64,000 bases of DNA. It comes from CAYGLV01 sp964351025 (GTDB taxonomy: Bacteria; Actinomycetota; Thermoleophilia; Gaiellales; Gaiellaceae). Positions 1 through 7,355 of this stretch are shown here, one piece after another. Both the position numbers and the translations under genes were made by a program. The stretch spans positions 1-64,000 of the forward strand of contig CAYGLV010000001.1 in the NCBI GenBank assembly GCA_964351025.1, read 5' to 3'. The notes beneath the pieces are model-generated. The model worked only from the letters and a program-made list of their open reading frames with translations, was not told the origin of the DNA and did no database searches. Position 1 is the stretch's first letter, and every line of letters starts with the position of its first letter.

Positions 1-14
1 GCGATAATGGCCTC

Positions 15-1139
15 GTGACCGCCGACACCGCCCCGCGCGAGCTCGTGGACGGCGCTACGGCGATCGTGCGCGGCGCGCTCGACGCCGGGTGCACGTTCTT
101 CGCCGGCTATCCGATCACGCCCGCCTCCTCGATTCTCGCGGCGATGATGCGCGAGCTGCCGAAGGCCGGCGGGGTCGCGATCCAGGGGGAGGACGAGATC
201 GCCTCGATCGGCATGTGCCTCGGCGCGGCGATGGCCGGCGCGCGCGCGATGACCGCGACGAGCGGCCCCGGGATCAGCCTCTACAGCGAGAACATCGGGC
301 TCGCGATCATGGGCGAGATCCCGCTCGTGATCGTGGACGCGCAGCGGCTCGGGCCGGCGACCGGCGGCGCGACCACCGTCGCGCAGGGGGACGTCCAGTT
401 CGTCCGCTGGGGCACGTCGGGCGGCTACCCGATCATCGCGCTCGCGCCCTCGTCGATCCCGGAGTGCTACACGCTGACTCTGCGCGCCTTCGATCTCGCC
501 GAGCGCTTCCGCACGCCGGTCTTCCTCGTCACCGACAAGGAGCTGAACCTGACGCTGAACACGGTGGCGGTGGACGACTACGCGCGCGTGCCGGTGCGGG
601 AGCGCGCCACGGGCGGCGACGGCGAACGGCCCTACCGCTACGAGCCCGCCGACGGGGTGCCGCCGCTGCAGGAGTACGGCGGCGACCGGCTCGTCCGGCT
701 CACAGGCTCGACCCACGACGAGCGCGCCTTCCTCACCAAGCGGCCCGCGACCGTCGCCGCCCTGAACGAGCACCTGCGCGCCAAGATCGAGGAGCATCGC
801 GACGAGATCGAGCTCGTGGACGTCGACGCCGAGGACGGCGCGACAACGCTCCTCGTCTCCTACGGCGTCACCGCCGGGGCGATGCGCGAGGCCGTGCGCC
901 GGGCGCGCGCGGAGGGCCTCCGGGTCGCCGCCGCGACCGTGCAGAGCCTCTGGCCCGTGCCGGAGACCGCGCTGGCCGCCGCGCTGGAGGGCATCGAGCG
1001 CGTCGTCGTCGCCGAGCTCAACTTCGGCCAGTACCGCAGGGAGCTCGAGCGGCTCGCCGGCGGGCGCGAGGTCGCCGGGCTGAACCGCACCGACGGCGAG
1101 CTGATCACTCCCGAGCAGTTCCTGGAGGCGCTGCGATGA
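15..1139 (+). CDS. korA: 2-oxoacid:ferredoxin oxidoreductase, alpha subunit
   Basis: A 374-residue protein that starts at GTG 15. It is the alpha subunit of a two-subunit 2-oxoacid:acceptor oxidoreductase, which reversibly decarboxylates a 2-oxoacid such as 2-oxoglutarate with CoA and reduces ferredoxin. The motif GYPITPASSI at residues 31-40 and the pyrimidine-binding fold around it are typical of KorA/PorA. The C-terminal part (about residues 270-370) is the transketolase-C-like domain. Its stop overlaps the start of the beta-subunit gene as ATGA, so translation is probably coupled. 2-Oxoglutarate is the most likely substrate from similarity, but pyruvate or another 2-oxoacid cannot be excluded. 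A Calvin-cycle operon lies 8 kb away, but nothing in the sequence ties this enzyme to CO2 fixation. Confidence 0.88.
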   Translation: MTADTAPRELVDGATAIVRGALDAGCTFFAGYPITPASSILAAMMRELPKAGGVAIQGEDEIASIGMCLGAAMAGARAMTATSGPGISLYSENIGLAIMGEIPLVIVDAQRLGPATGGATTVAQGDVQFVRWGTSGGYPIIALAPSSIPECYTLTLRAFDLAERFRTPVFLVTDKELNLTLNTVAVDDYARVPVRERATGGDGERPYRYEPADGVPPLQEYGGDRLVRLTGSTHDERAFLTKRPATVAALNEHLRAKIEEHRDEIELVDVDAEDGATTLLVSYGVTAGAMREAVRRARAEGLRVAAATVQSLWPVPETALAAALEGIERVVVAELNFGQYRRELERLAGGREVAGLNRTDGELITPEQFLEALR

Positions 1140-2458
1140 CCACCGTCACGCCGCTCGCGGGCTACCGCAACGAGACGCCGTACCCGTTCTGCCCCGGCTG
1201 CGGGCACGGCCCGATCCTCGACTCCCTGAACGCGGCGCTCGTCTCGCTCGACCTCGACCCCAAGCAGGTCGTGATCGTCTCGGACATCGGCTGCGCCGGC
1301 CTCTCCGACCAGTACTTCGCGACCGGCGCCTTCCACGGCCTGCACGGGCGCAGCGTCACCTACGCCGCCGGGATCAAGCTCGCCCGGCCCGAGCTGGAGG
1401 TGGTCGTCGTGATGGGCGACGGCGGCTGCGGGATCGGCGGCACGCATCTGATCAACGCCGCCCGGCGGAACATCGGCGTCACCGTGCTCGTCTTCAACAA
1501 CTTCAACTTCGGCATGACCGGCGGCCAGCACTCGCCCACGACCCCGACCGGCGCGATCACCGCGACGACCCCGGAAGGGAACCTCGAGCGGCCGCTCGAC
1601 ATCTGCGCGACGGTGGGGGCGAACGGCGCCTCCTACGTCTGGCGGGGGACGACCTTCGACGCGGAGCTGCCCGAGCGCGTGGCCGACGCGATCCGGCACC
1701 CCGGCTTCGCCCTGCTCGACATCTGGGAGCTCTGCACCGCGTACTTCGTCCCCGCCAACAAGGTCACGCGCAAAGGGCTCGACGAGCTGCTCGCGGGGCT
1801 CGCCTTCCCGACCGGCGTCCTGCACGAGCGCGACCTGCCCGAGTACGCCGCCGCCTACCGGGCCGCACACGCGGCGCAGCTCGGCACGCCCGGGCCCGCG
1901 CCGCGGCCGCTGCCCGTGCGGTTCGAATCGGCCCTGACGCGCCCCGTCTCGCTCGTCGTCGCCGGCTCGGCGGGAGGGAGGGTGCGCTCGGCCGCCCGCC
2001 TCGTCGCGCAGGCCGCGATCTCGAGCGGCCTCTGGGCCGCTCAGCGCGACGACTACCCGGTGACGGTGAAGACCGGGCACAGCGTGTCGGTGCTCGCGCT
2101 CAGCCCCGAGCCGATCGACTTCACCGGGGTCACCGTTCCCGACGCGCTCGCGATCGTCAGCGGCGACGGGCTGAAGGCGGGAGCGCCGCTCGCGGCCGCG
2201 ATGGGCGCCGAAGGCACCGTCTACGTCACCCCCGAGCACGCCGGTGTCGAGACGGGGGCGCGGCTGCGCGTGCTGGACCCTGCGGCGGCCGGCGTGCGCG
2301 TCTCACGCACCGAGCTCGCGCTCGCGCTGCTCACCGCCGCCGTCGCCGACCTCGGCCTCTTCCCGGTCGAGGCGCTCGAGGCCGCGGCCGAGGCGTCCGG
2401 CGAGCACGGCGAGCGGCGGCTCCAGACCGTCGCCTCCGGCCTGGCTCTTGCCCGCTAG
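1136..2458 (+). CDS. korB: 2-oxoacid:ferredoxin oxidoreductase, beta subunit with extra C-terminal gamma-like domain
   Basis: A 440-residue protein that starts at ATG 1136, inside the korA stop. The N-terminal 270 residues are the TPP-binding beta subunit: PFCPGCGHGP near residue 17 and the thiamine-diphosphate motif GDGGCGIGG near residue 94. Beta subunits are usually about 290 residues. The extra C-terminal part (about residues 285-430, with the segment VVAGSAGGRVRSAARLVAQA) resembles the gamma domain of these enzymes, so this looks like a beta-gamma fusion. It ends convergently against the selenoprotein gene, and both stops lie in one CTAG at 2455-2458. The overall function is well supported; the gamma-domain assignment is by resemblance only. 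Confidence 0.85.
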   Translation: MTTVTPLAGYRNETPYPFCPGCGHGPILDSLNAALVSLDLDPKQVVIVSDIGCAGLSDQYFATGAFHGLHGRSVTYAAGIKLARPELEVVVVMGDGGCGIGGTHLINAARRNIGVTVLVFNNFNFGMTGGQHSPTTPTGAITATTPEGNLERPLDICATVGANGASYVWRGTTFDAELPERVADAIRHPGFALLDIWELCTAYFVPANKVTRKGLDELLAGLAFPTGVLHERDLPEYAAAYRAAHAAQLGTPGPAPRPLPVRFESALTRPVSLVVAGSAGGRVRSAARLVAQAAISSGLWAAQRDDYPVTVKTGHSVSVLALSPEPIDFTGVTVPDALAIVSGDGLKAGAPLAAAMGAEGTVYVTPEHAGVETGARLRVLDPAAAGVRVSRTELALALLTAAVADLGLFPVEALEAAAEASGEHGERRLQTVASGLALAR

Positions 2459-4068
2459 AACCAGCGGCGGAGCCACCACTGCTCGAAGGCCACCTTGCCC
2501 CAGTGCAGCGGACGCCCGGGCCGCCTCAGCTTGAGCTGGGGGTCGGGCTCGGCGTAGAAGTCGCCGCCGGCGAAGCCGGCCCTGCCGTCGCCGAGCTCGA
2601 TCCAGCAGAAGCCCTTGCCCTCGAACGACGCGTCGGAGCGCTTCCCGAGGGCCTCGCAGGCGATCTGCTCGGCCACGACCTTCGCCTGCGCGTGCGCGAA
2701 GACACCCGCCTTGGGTAGGGCCTTGCCGTTGGGCAGCTTGATCGTCGTTACGTCGCCGATCGCGAACACGCCGTCGTGCTCGGTCCGCAACGTCTTCGGA
2801 TCGACGTGGACGAACCCCGAGACACCGAGGAGAGGAGACGAGCGCACGACCTCCGGCGCCTGATGGGGAGGGATCCCGAGCAACAGGTCGACCCGGTCGG
2901 AACGGCCGTCGGAGGAGACGACCTCACGCGTCTCGGGCCGCAGCTCCTTGAACGTGAACAGCGGGTGATAGTGGATGCCGCGCGCGGACAGCATGTCGGC
3001 GACCGAGGCGCCGAGCTCGGGCGGCGCGACCGGCATCGGCATGTGCTCGGGCGTGTAGAGGTGGATCTCCACGTTGCGCCGGATCCCGCGCTTCCGGATG
3101 AACGACTCCGTCAGGAACGCGGCTTCGTAGGGGGCGGCGGGGCACTTGTACGGCATCGCCGTGATCAGGATGCCGATCGTCCCGCCGCCGAAATCCTCGA
3201 GCGCGGAGTGGATCTGCGCGCAGCCCTGCGGGTCGTAGAGGTTGTAGGCCATCTGCTCGAAGCCGGCGACCGTCTCAGGCACGGGCTGGGCTCCCAGCGA
3301 GACGACGAGCGAGTCGTACTCCAGATCTCCCGACCCGGTGCGCACCACCTTGCTCTCGAGGTCGATCTCCTCGACCTCGTCGTTCCGGAACTCGATCCCT
3401 TTCCTCTCCAGGCGGTTCAGGGGCCGGCGGAACTGTTCCGGGCGGCGCTGTCCCACGATCTGCCAGAGCAGCGACGGCTGGTAGACGTGGTCCGGGGAGC
3501 GGTCGACCAGGACGATGCGGTGGCTGTCCGGGAGCCGGCGGCGCAGCTCGTTCGCTGCCACGACGCCACCGGTGCCGCCGCCCAGGATGACGGTGCCGGC
3601 AGCGCGAGAGCCCGTTCGCAGCCTGGTCGGCTTCGTGGCGGCAGGCTCTTCGTACATCTGCTGGATCGCGTTCGAGAAGCCCGACTCGTCGAACTCGTTC
3701 TCCGAGAAGACGACCTTGCCGTCCGGCCCGATGAGAACGCTCCAGGGCACCCAGCCGTTCGTGAAGGCGCGAAACAGGGTTCCGTCGGCGTCGGCCAGCA
3801 CCGGGAACTCGAGCCCGTACTCCTCCTTCCAGGCCCGGCACGCTTCCTCCGTCTCGAACGCGCCGAGGTACACGACCTCGAGGCCGTTACCGGCAAAGCG
3901 CGCGAAGACGTTTCGAATGGCAGGAGACTCCTGCCGGCAACCCAGTCAGGTCGACTTCCAGAAGACGAGCAGCAGTCCGTTCGTGCCCTTGACGGGCAGG
4001 CCCAACTCCGCCACCGGGACGATGCTCCCCGGCTGGATGCCCTTCGAGAGCCCTTCGACGACCTTCAT
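2455..4068 (-). CDS. Candidate selenoprotein: thioredoxin-like UxxC domain fused to an SQR/FCSD-like flavoprotein
   Basis: Read with the in-frame TGA at 3948-3946 as selenocysteine, this is one 537-residue protein. It starts at ATG 4068, preceded by GGAGG three bases upstream, which is close but usable. Residues 1-140 are a TlpA/ResA-like redoxin. The active site reads FWKST-U41-LGC44-RQESP, so the TGA stands where the first Cys of CxxC belongs, and coding similarity continues in the same frame on both sides. Residues 158-537 are an FAD oxidoreductase of the sulfide:quinone reductase/flavocytochrome c family: GGGTGG near 163, Cys309 in YKCPAAPYE, GD near 438 and Cys488 in GFCW. The first possible restart (GTG 3873) has no ribosome site and would delete half of the redoxin fold. 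A perfect hairpin follows the TGA. The alternative is a nonsense pseudogene. No sel genes lie in the window, so Sec insertion is inferred. Confidence 0.7.
3919..3935 (-). promoter_or_regulatory. SECIS-like hairpin after the in-frame TGA
   Basis: On the minus strand the mRNA reads GGCAGGAGTCTCCTGCC, a perfect inverted repeat of 8 + 1 + 8 bases that folds as a 7-bp stem with loop GUC, or 6 bp with loop AGUCU. It begins 11 nt after the TGA, which places the apical loop about 17-20 nt after it. Known bacterial SECIS elements are stem-loops with a 3-14 nt loop, a G in the first two loop positions, and roughly 16-37 nt between UGA and loop, so all three criteria are met. It lies inside the coding region, as bacterial SECIS elements do. 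Chance palindromes are possible in GC-rich DNA. Confidence 0.6.
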
Positions 4069-4160
4069 CTGCCTCCGACCGCTCCGACACCACCAAGCGC
4101 TGCCGAAACACGGTAGCCGATGGTGCGGCATCCGCAGCGAGAGGCTAGGTCCGCGCAGAC

Positions 4161-4190
4161 GAAAGAGGCCCGCCGGAGCGGGCCTCTTTC
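4161..4190 (-). terminator. Strong hairpin terminator after the DUF2680 gene
   Basis: A perfect 12-bp stem (4161-4172 with 4179-4190) with a 6-nt loop, lying 28 bases past the stop of the minus-strand gene that ends at 4219. The distal arm ends in CTCTTTC, which gives a modest pyrimidine tail. It separates the secreted-protein gene from the selenoprotein gene that follows on the same strand. Confidence 0.7.
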
Positions 4191-4218
4191 GGGGGAAGCA
4201 CCGGCCAGGAGAGCCGGT

Positions 4219-4938
4219 TCAGGAAAGGTTGAACCCGGCCCCGGTCGGCGCGCCGCCGCCGGACATGCCGAAGCCACCCATCCCACCGTGGCCGCGCATC
4301 CCGCCGCCGCCGAAGGCCTTGCCGCCCGCGGGCCGCGTGCGGTTGACCATGTCCTCGATCCGCTGCTCGAGCCCGGTGAGGATCTGCGCCTTCTGGTCGG
4401 CCGTGATCGTGCCGGCCTTGACCGCCGCGTCGAGCCTGGCCGTCTCGGCCTTCACGAGGGCCTGCGTCAGCGCGTCAACCGACTTGCCCTTTGCCTTCGC
4501 AACGTCTGCGAGCGACTTGCCCGCCGCGAGCTCGGTGCGAAGCTCGGCCTGGGTCAGGCCGAGGAAGTCGGCTGCCCCGTCGAGGCACGCGCCGGCACCC
4601 AGGCCGCCGCGCCCCATCATGCCGCCGTGGCCGCGCTGGCCGGCGAACGGCCCGATCTGGCCGGATGCGATCCGCGCCTTGGCGGCGTCGGCCTGGGCCT
4701 TGGTGATCGTGCCGGCCGCGAGAGCCGCGTCGACCTGAGCGGTCGAGGCGCCCTTCATGGCGTCCCTCAACACGTCGGCGGACACGCCGGCGCGCTTGGC
4801 GACGTCTGCGAAGTACGCGTCACGCTGCTGCTGCGGCGTCAGGCTCCCGGCCGCGTAGGCGACACCGACTCCCGCGGCGACGACGGCGAGTGCCGCGACG
4901 ACTGCGACGATGGTGTGCTTTCGGAGGATGTGCTTCAT
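4219..4938 (-). CDS. Secreted DUF2680-type protein
   Basis: A 239-residue exported protein. ATG 4938 is preceded by AAAGGA with a 7-base spacer. Residues 1-30 form a classical signal peptide (HTIVAVVAALAVVAAGVGVAYA). Two helical repeats of the DUF2680 type follow (LAAGTITKAQADAA and VKAGTITADQKAQI), ending in a Gly/Met/His-rich tail with GGGGMRGHGGMGG. No function is established for the family. The Met/His-rich tail could bind metal, but that is speculation. It lies 94 bases downstream of the histidine kinase gene on the same strand. The gap and the kinase gene end carry two operator-like repeats that also occur upstream of the response regulator gene, so it is a likely target of that system. 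Confidence 0.75.
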   Translation of the reverse strand: MKHILRKHTIVAVVAALAVVAAGVGVAYAAGSLTPQQQRDAYFADVAKRAGVSADVLRDAMKGASTAQVDAALAAGTITKAQADAAKARIASGQIGPFAGQRGHGGMMGRGGLGAGACLDGAADFLGLTQAELRTELAAGKSLADVAKAKGKSVDALTQALVKAETARLDAAVKAGTITADQKAQILTGLEQRIEDMVNRTRPAGGKAFGGGGMRGHGGMGGFGMSGGGAPTGAGFNLS

Positions 4939-4989
4939 GTCTAGTCCTTTCTGTCTGCGTTGGTGCTCCTCAAGCAAAGCGCGCGTGTC

Positions 4990-5048
4990 TAAGAAGCACC
5001 TGAGACGGGCGTAAGCGTTTTGCCGGGAAGGACTAAGAAGTCTCTGAG
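4990..5048 (-). promoter_or_regulatory. Two direct copies of a putative OmpR-type operator
   Basis: On the minus strand CTCAGAGACTTCTTAG (5048-5033) and CTCAGGTGCTTCTTAG (5004-4989) lie 44 bp apart, about four helical turns. Each is a CTYAG/CTTAG direct repeat with 11-bp period, the geometry of OmpR/PhoB-family sites. The upstream copy overlaps the stop codon of the kinase gene. A similar site precedes the response regulator gene at 7171-7195. Confidence 0.45.
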
Positions 5049-6376
5049 AGCCGCAGCCGGAAGACGCTGCCGCCGCCCTCGGCCGGCTCCGCCGTCGCCG
5101 AGCCGCCGTGGGCCTCCGCCACCTGGCGCACGATCGCGAGCCCGAGGCCCGAGCCCGGGAGGGCGCGCGCCGCAGCGGCGCGGTAGAAGCGGTCGAAGAC
5201 ATGGGGGAGGTCGTCGGGAGCGATCCCCGGCCCGTGGTCGCGGACGCTGACCTCGCCGCCGCGCACGGCGACCTCGACGACGCCGTCCGCCGGGCTCCAC
5301 TTGGCCGCGTTGTCGAGTAGGTTCATGACCGCCCGGTGCAGCCGCTCGGGCGCCCCGTGCAGGACCGACTCCTCGAGCTGCAGCTCGAACTGGACGGCCG
5401 GCGAGTGCCGCTGCGCCCGCTCGACCGCCTCGCCGACGAGCAGATCGAGTCTGACGTCCTCGAGCGCGTGCTCGCGCTCGCCGTCGCGCGACAACTCGAC
5501 GACGTCGGCCACGAGCGATGTCAGCTCCTCGATCTGGGCGCTCACCTCGCCGAGCACCGCGGCACGCTCCTTGACCTTGAGCCCGCCGCGCCCGAGCAAC
5601 TCGACGTTCGTGCGCAGGCTCGTGAGCGGCGTGCGCAGCTCATGCGAGGCATCCGCGACGAGCTGTCGCTGTGCCTTGAGCGAGGCCTCGAGCTCGTCCA
5701 GCATGGTGTTGAAGCTCGCGGCGAGCCGCCCGAGCTCGTCGCCCTGGACCGGCTCGACCCGGCGGGTCAGGTCGTGGGTGGCCGTGATGTGCTCGGCGGT
5801 CTCGGTGAGGCGGCGCACGGGGACGAGGGCCGTGCGCGCGACGCCGAAGCCGAGCAGCGCAGCGAGGCCGATCCCTCCGGCTCCGACGAGCGCGAGGATC
5901 AGGCGCAGGCGGTCGAGCACACCGTCCACCTCCGTCAGGGGGCGCGCGATCTGGAGGGCGACCCCGCTGGCGAGCGGCACGGTCAGCACGCGGATGTGCG
6001 TGCCCGTGACGGTCGCGTCCGCGAGGAACCCGCTCCCGCTGCCGGCGGCGACCGCGAGCGTCCGCTCGGTGACCGGCAGCACGACATCCTCGCCGGCGCG
6101 CCGCGCCGTCGTGCCGTCGGCCGAGACGAGCTGGAGGTAGCCGGCGGCGCCGCCGAGCGCGGGCGCTGGAATGTCAAAGCCGCCCCGCCCGAACCCGCGC
6201 ATCATCCCGGGGCCGCGGCCCATGTGGCCCGCGACGTCCGCCCGCTCGCGCAGCGCCTCGTCCACCTGTCCCCGCAGCTCGCCGCGCACGATGAGGTACG
6301 TCGCGCCGGTCGCAAGAGCGACGGCCACGGCGACGGCGATTGCCGACGCCAGCCCGAGCCGGGTGCGCAGGCTCAT
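5033..6376 (-). CDS. Membrane sensor histidine kinase (OmpR-partner type)
   Basis: A 447-residue kinase. It has an N-terminal membrane segment (about residues 10-28), an extracytoplasmic region with a Gly/Met/Arg stretch (MGRGPGMMRGFGRGGF), a second membrane segment near 160-185, then HAMP, HisKA with phospho-acceptor His in ASHELRTPLTSL, and HATPase with the N box (VMNLLDNAAKW) and G boxes (DHGPGIAPDD, GSGLGLAIV). Its ATG overlaps the response regulator stop as ATGA, so the two are co-translated. The sensor region resembles no specific sensor I can name. The neighbouring DUF2680 protein shares a Gly/Met/Arg-rich composition, which may reflect a common signal, but this is inference. Confidence 0.88.
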   Translation of the reverse strand: MSLRTRLGLASAIAVAVAVALATGATYLIVRGELRGQVDEALRERADVAGHMGRGPGMMRGFGRGGFDIPAPALGGAAGYLQLVSADGTTARRAGEDVVLPVTERTLAVAAGSGSGFLADATVTGTHIRVLTVPLASGVALQIARPLTEVDGVLDRLRLILALVGAGGIGLAALLGFGVARTALVPVRRLTETAEHITATHDLTRRVEPVQGDELGRLAASFNTMLDELEASLKAQRQLVADASHELRTPLTSLRTNVELLGRGGLKVKERAAVLGEVSAQIEELTSLVADVVELSRDGEREHALEDVRLDLLVGEAVERAQRHSPAVQFELQLEESVLHGAPERLHRAVMNLLDNAAKWSPADGVVEVAVRGGEVSVRDHGPGIAPDDLPHVFDRFYRAAAARALPGSGLGLAIVRQVAEAHGGSATAEPAEGGGSVFRLRLSETS

Positions 6377-7062
6377 CGCTCTCGCAGCGCGTAGCCGACG
6401 CCGCGCACGGTCTGGATGAGCCGCGGCTCGTCCGCGGCCTCGGTCTTCCGCCGCAGGTAGCCGACGTAGACGTCGAGCGAGTTCGAGGACGGGCCGAAGT
6501 CGAAGCCCCAGACGCGCTCGAAGATGAGCGATCGGGTCAGCACCTGCCGCGGATTGCGCAGGAAGAGCTCGAGCAGGTTGAACTCGGTGCGCGTCAGCTC
6601 GATCTCCCGCGCGCCGCGGCGCACCTCGCGCGTGAGCGGGTCGAGCTCGAGGTCGGCGAAGCGGAGGCCCGCGCCGTCGTCCGGCCCGGTGCGGCGCAGG
6701 AGGGCGCGGATGCGTGCGAGCAGCTCCTCGAGCGCGAACGGCTTGACGAGGTAGTCGTCGGCGCCGGCGTCGAGCCCGGCGACGCGGTCGCCGACGGCGT
6801 CGCGTGCGGTCAGCAGCAGCACAGGCAGCCGGCTTCCCTGCTCGCGCAGGCGGCGGCAGACGGCGAGCCCGTCGAGGCCCGGCATGAGGATGTCGAGAAC
6901 GACGGCGTCCGGCGGCTGCGATTCGATCCGCTCGAGCGCCTGGGCGCCGTTCTCGGCCAGCTCCACCTCGTAGCCTTCGAGCACGAGCGCGCGCTCGAGC
7001 GACGTCCGCACGGCGGGCTCGTCGTCTACGACCAGCAAGCGCCGGGGCTCGTTCGAGGTCAT
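6373..7062 (-). CDS. OmpR/PhoP-family response regulator
   Basis: A 229-residue regulator. The receiver domain covers residues 8-120, with the acidic pair DDE near the start, the phospho-acceptor Asp in VVLDILMPGLDG and the conserved Lys in DYLVKPF. The C-terminal winged-helix domain (about 135-228) carries ELTRTEFNLLELF and YLRRKTE, typical of OmpR/PhoB proteins. ATG 7062 was chosen because the receiver fold begins directly after it; the reading frame is open further upstream, but that part looks non-coding. It is the first gene of a set that continues with the sensor kinase and, after 94 bases, the DUF2680 gene. A tandem operator-like array lies 109-133 bases upstream, so autoregulation is likely. 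Confidence 0.9.
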   Translation of the reverse strand: MTSNEPRRLLVVDDEPAVRTSLERALVLEGYEVELAENGAQALERIESQPPDAVVLDILMPGLDGLAVCRRLREQGSRLPVLLLTARDAVGDRVAGLDAGADDYLVKPFALEELLARIRALLRRTGPDDGAGLRFADLELDPLTREVRRGAREIELTRTEFNLLELFLRNPRQVLTRSLIFERVWGFDFGPSSNSLDVYVGYLRRKTEAADEPRLIQTVRGVGYALRER

Positions 7063-7170
7063 ACCCCGTATGAAAGCGGACACGGCGTCCGAGGGCCGGG
7101 AATGCCGCTGCTGCGTCTCTGTCACAGGGTGAGCAAAGCGCGGCTCGATGAGAGCAGCCTGTGACAGCGG

Positions 7171-7195
7171 TAAGAAACGCCTAAGAGCCTCTAAC
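7171..7195 (-). promoter_or_regulatory. Tandem operator-like array upstream of the response regulator gene
   Basis: On the minus strand the run GTTAGAGGCTC-TTAGGCGTTTC-TTACC contains three TTAG/TTAC half-sites at 10-11 bp spacing. Its CTTAGGCGTTTCTTA core matches the two sites before the DUF2680 gene at 12 of 15 positions. This suggests autoregulation by the OmpR-type regulator encoded just downstream. Confidence 0.45.
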
Positions 7196-7254
7196 GCAAT
7201 GACCACGCGCTGGCTGGGCGCGATGGGCGAGTGCGATGCAAGGACGCAGGGAGT

Positions 7255-7275
7255 CCGAATAGCAGCGCTATTCGG
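7255..7275. repeat. Hairpin with triloop in a 293-bp intergenic stretch
   Basis: Positions 7255-7263 and 7267-7275 form a perfect 9-bp stem around an AGC triloop. The arms are flanked by loosely symmetric GACGC/GAGGACGC sequence. Around it, 7181-7195 and 7335-7349 form a 14/15 inverted repeat. The whole 7063-7355 interval holds no convincing gene. It carries the response regulator promoter region and this palindromic element, which may be a terminator for the gene ending at 7356 or a dispersed repeat. Confidence 0.4.
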
Positions 7276-7355
7276 GCGACCGAGGACGCCGCAGCGCGCC
7301 GCACAGCGCGTCCAGACGGCCCGTGCTTCTTTGTGTTAGAGGCTCTAAGAGCGCC

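Noticed and set aside
2455..3873. A shorter gene starting at GTG 3873 for the SQR-like flavoprotein alone
   Set aside because: The GTG is an internal Val codon within a conserved redoxin strand (EVVYLGAF), has no ribosome site, and would leave half a thioredoxin fold with no function. The upstream ATG with GGAGG plus the TGA at the Cys position explains the sequence better.
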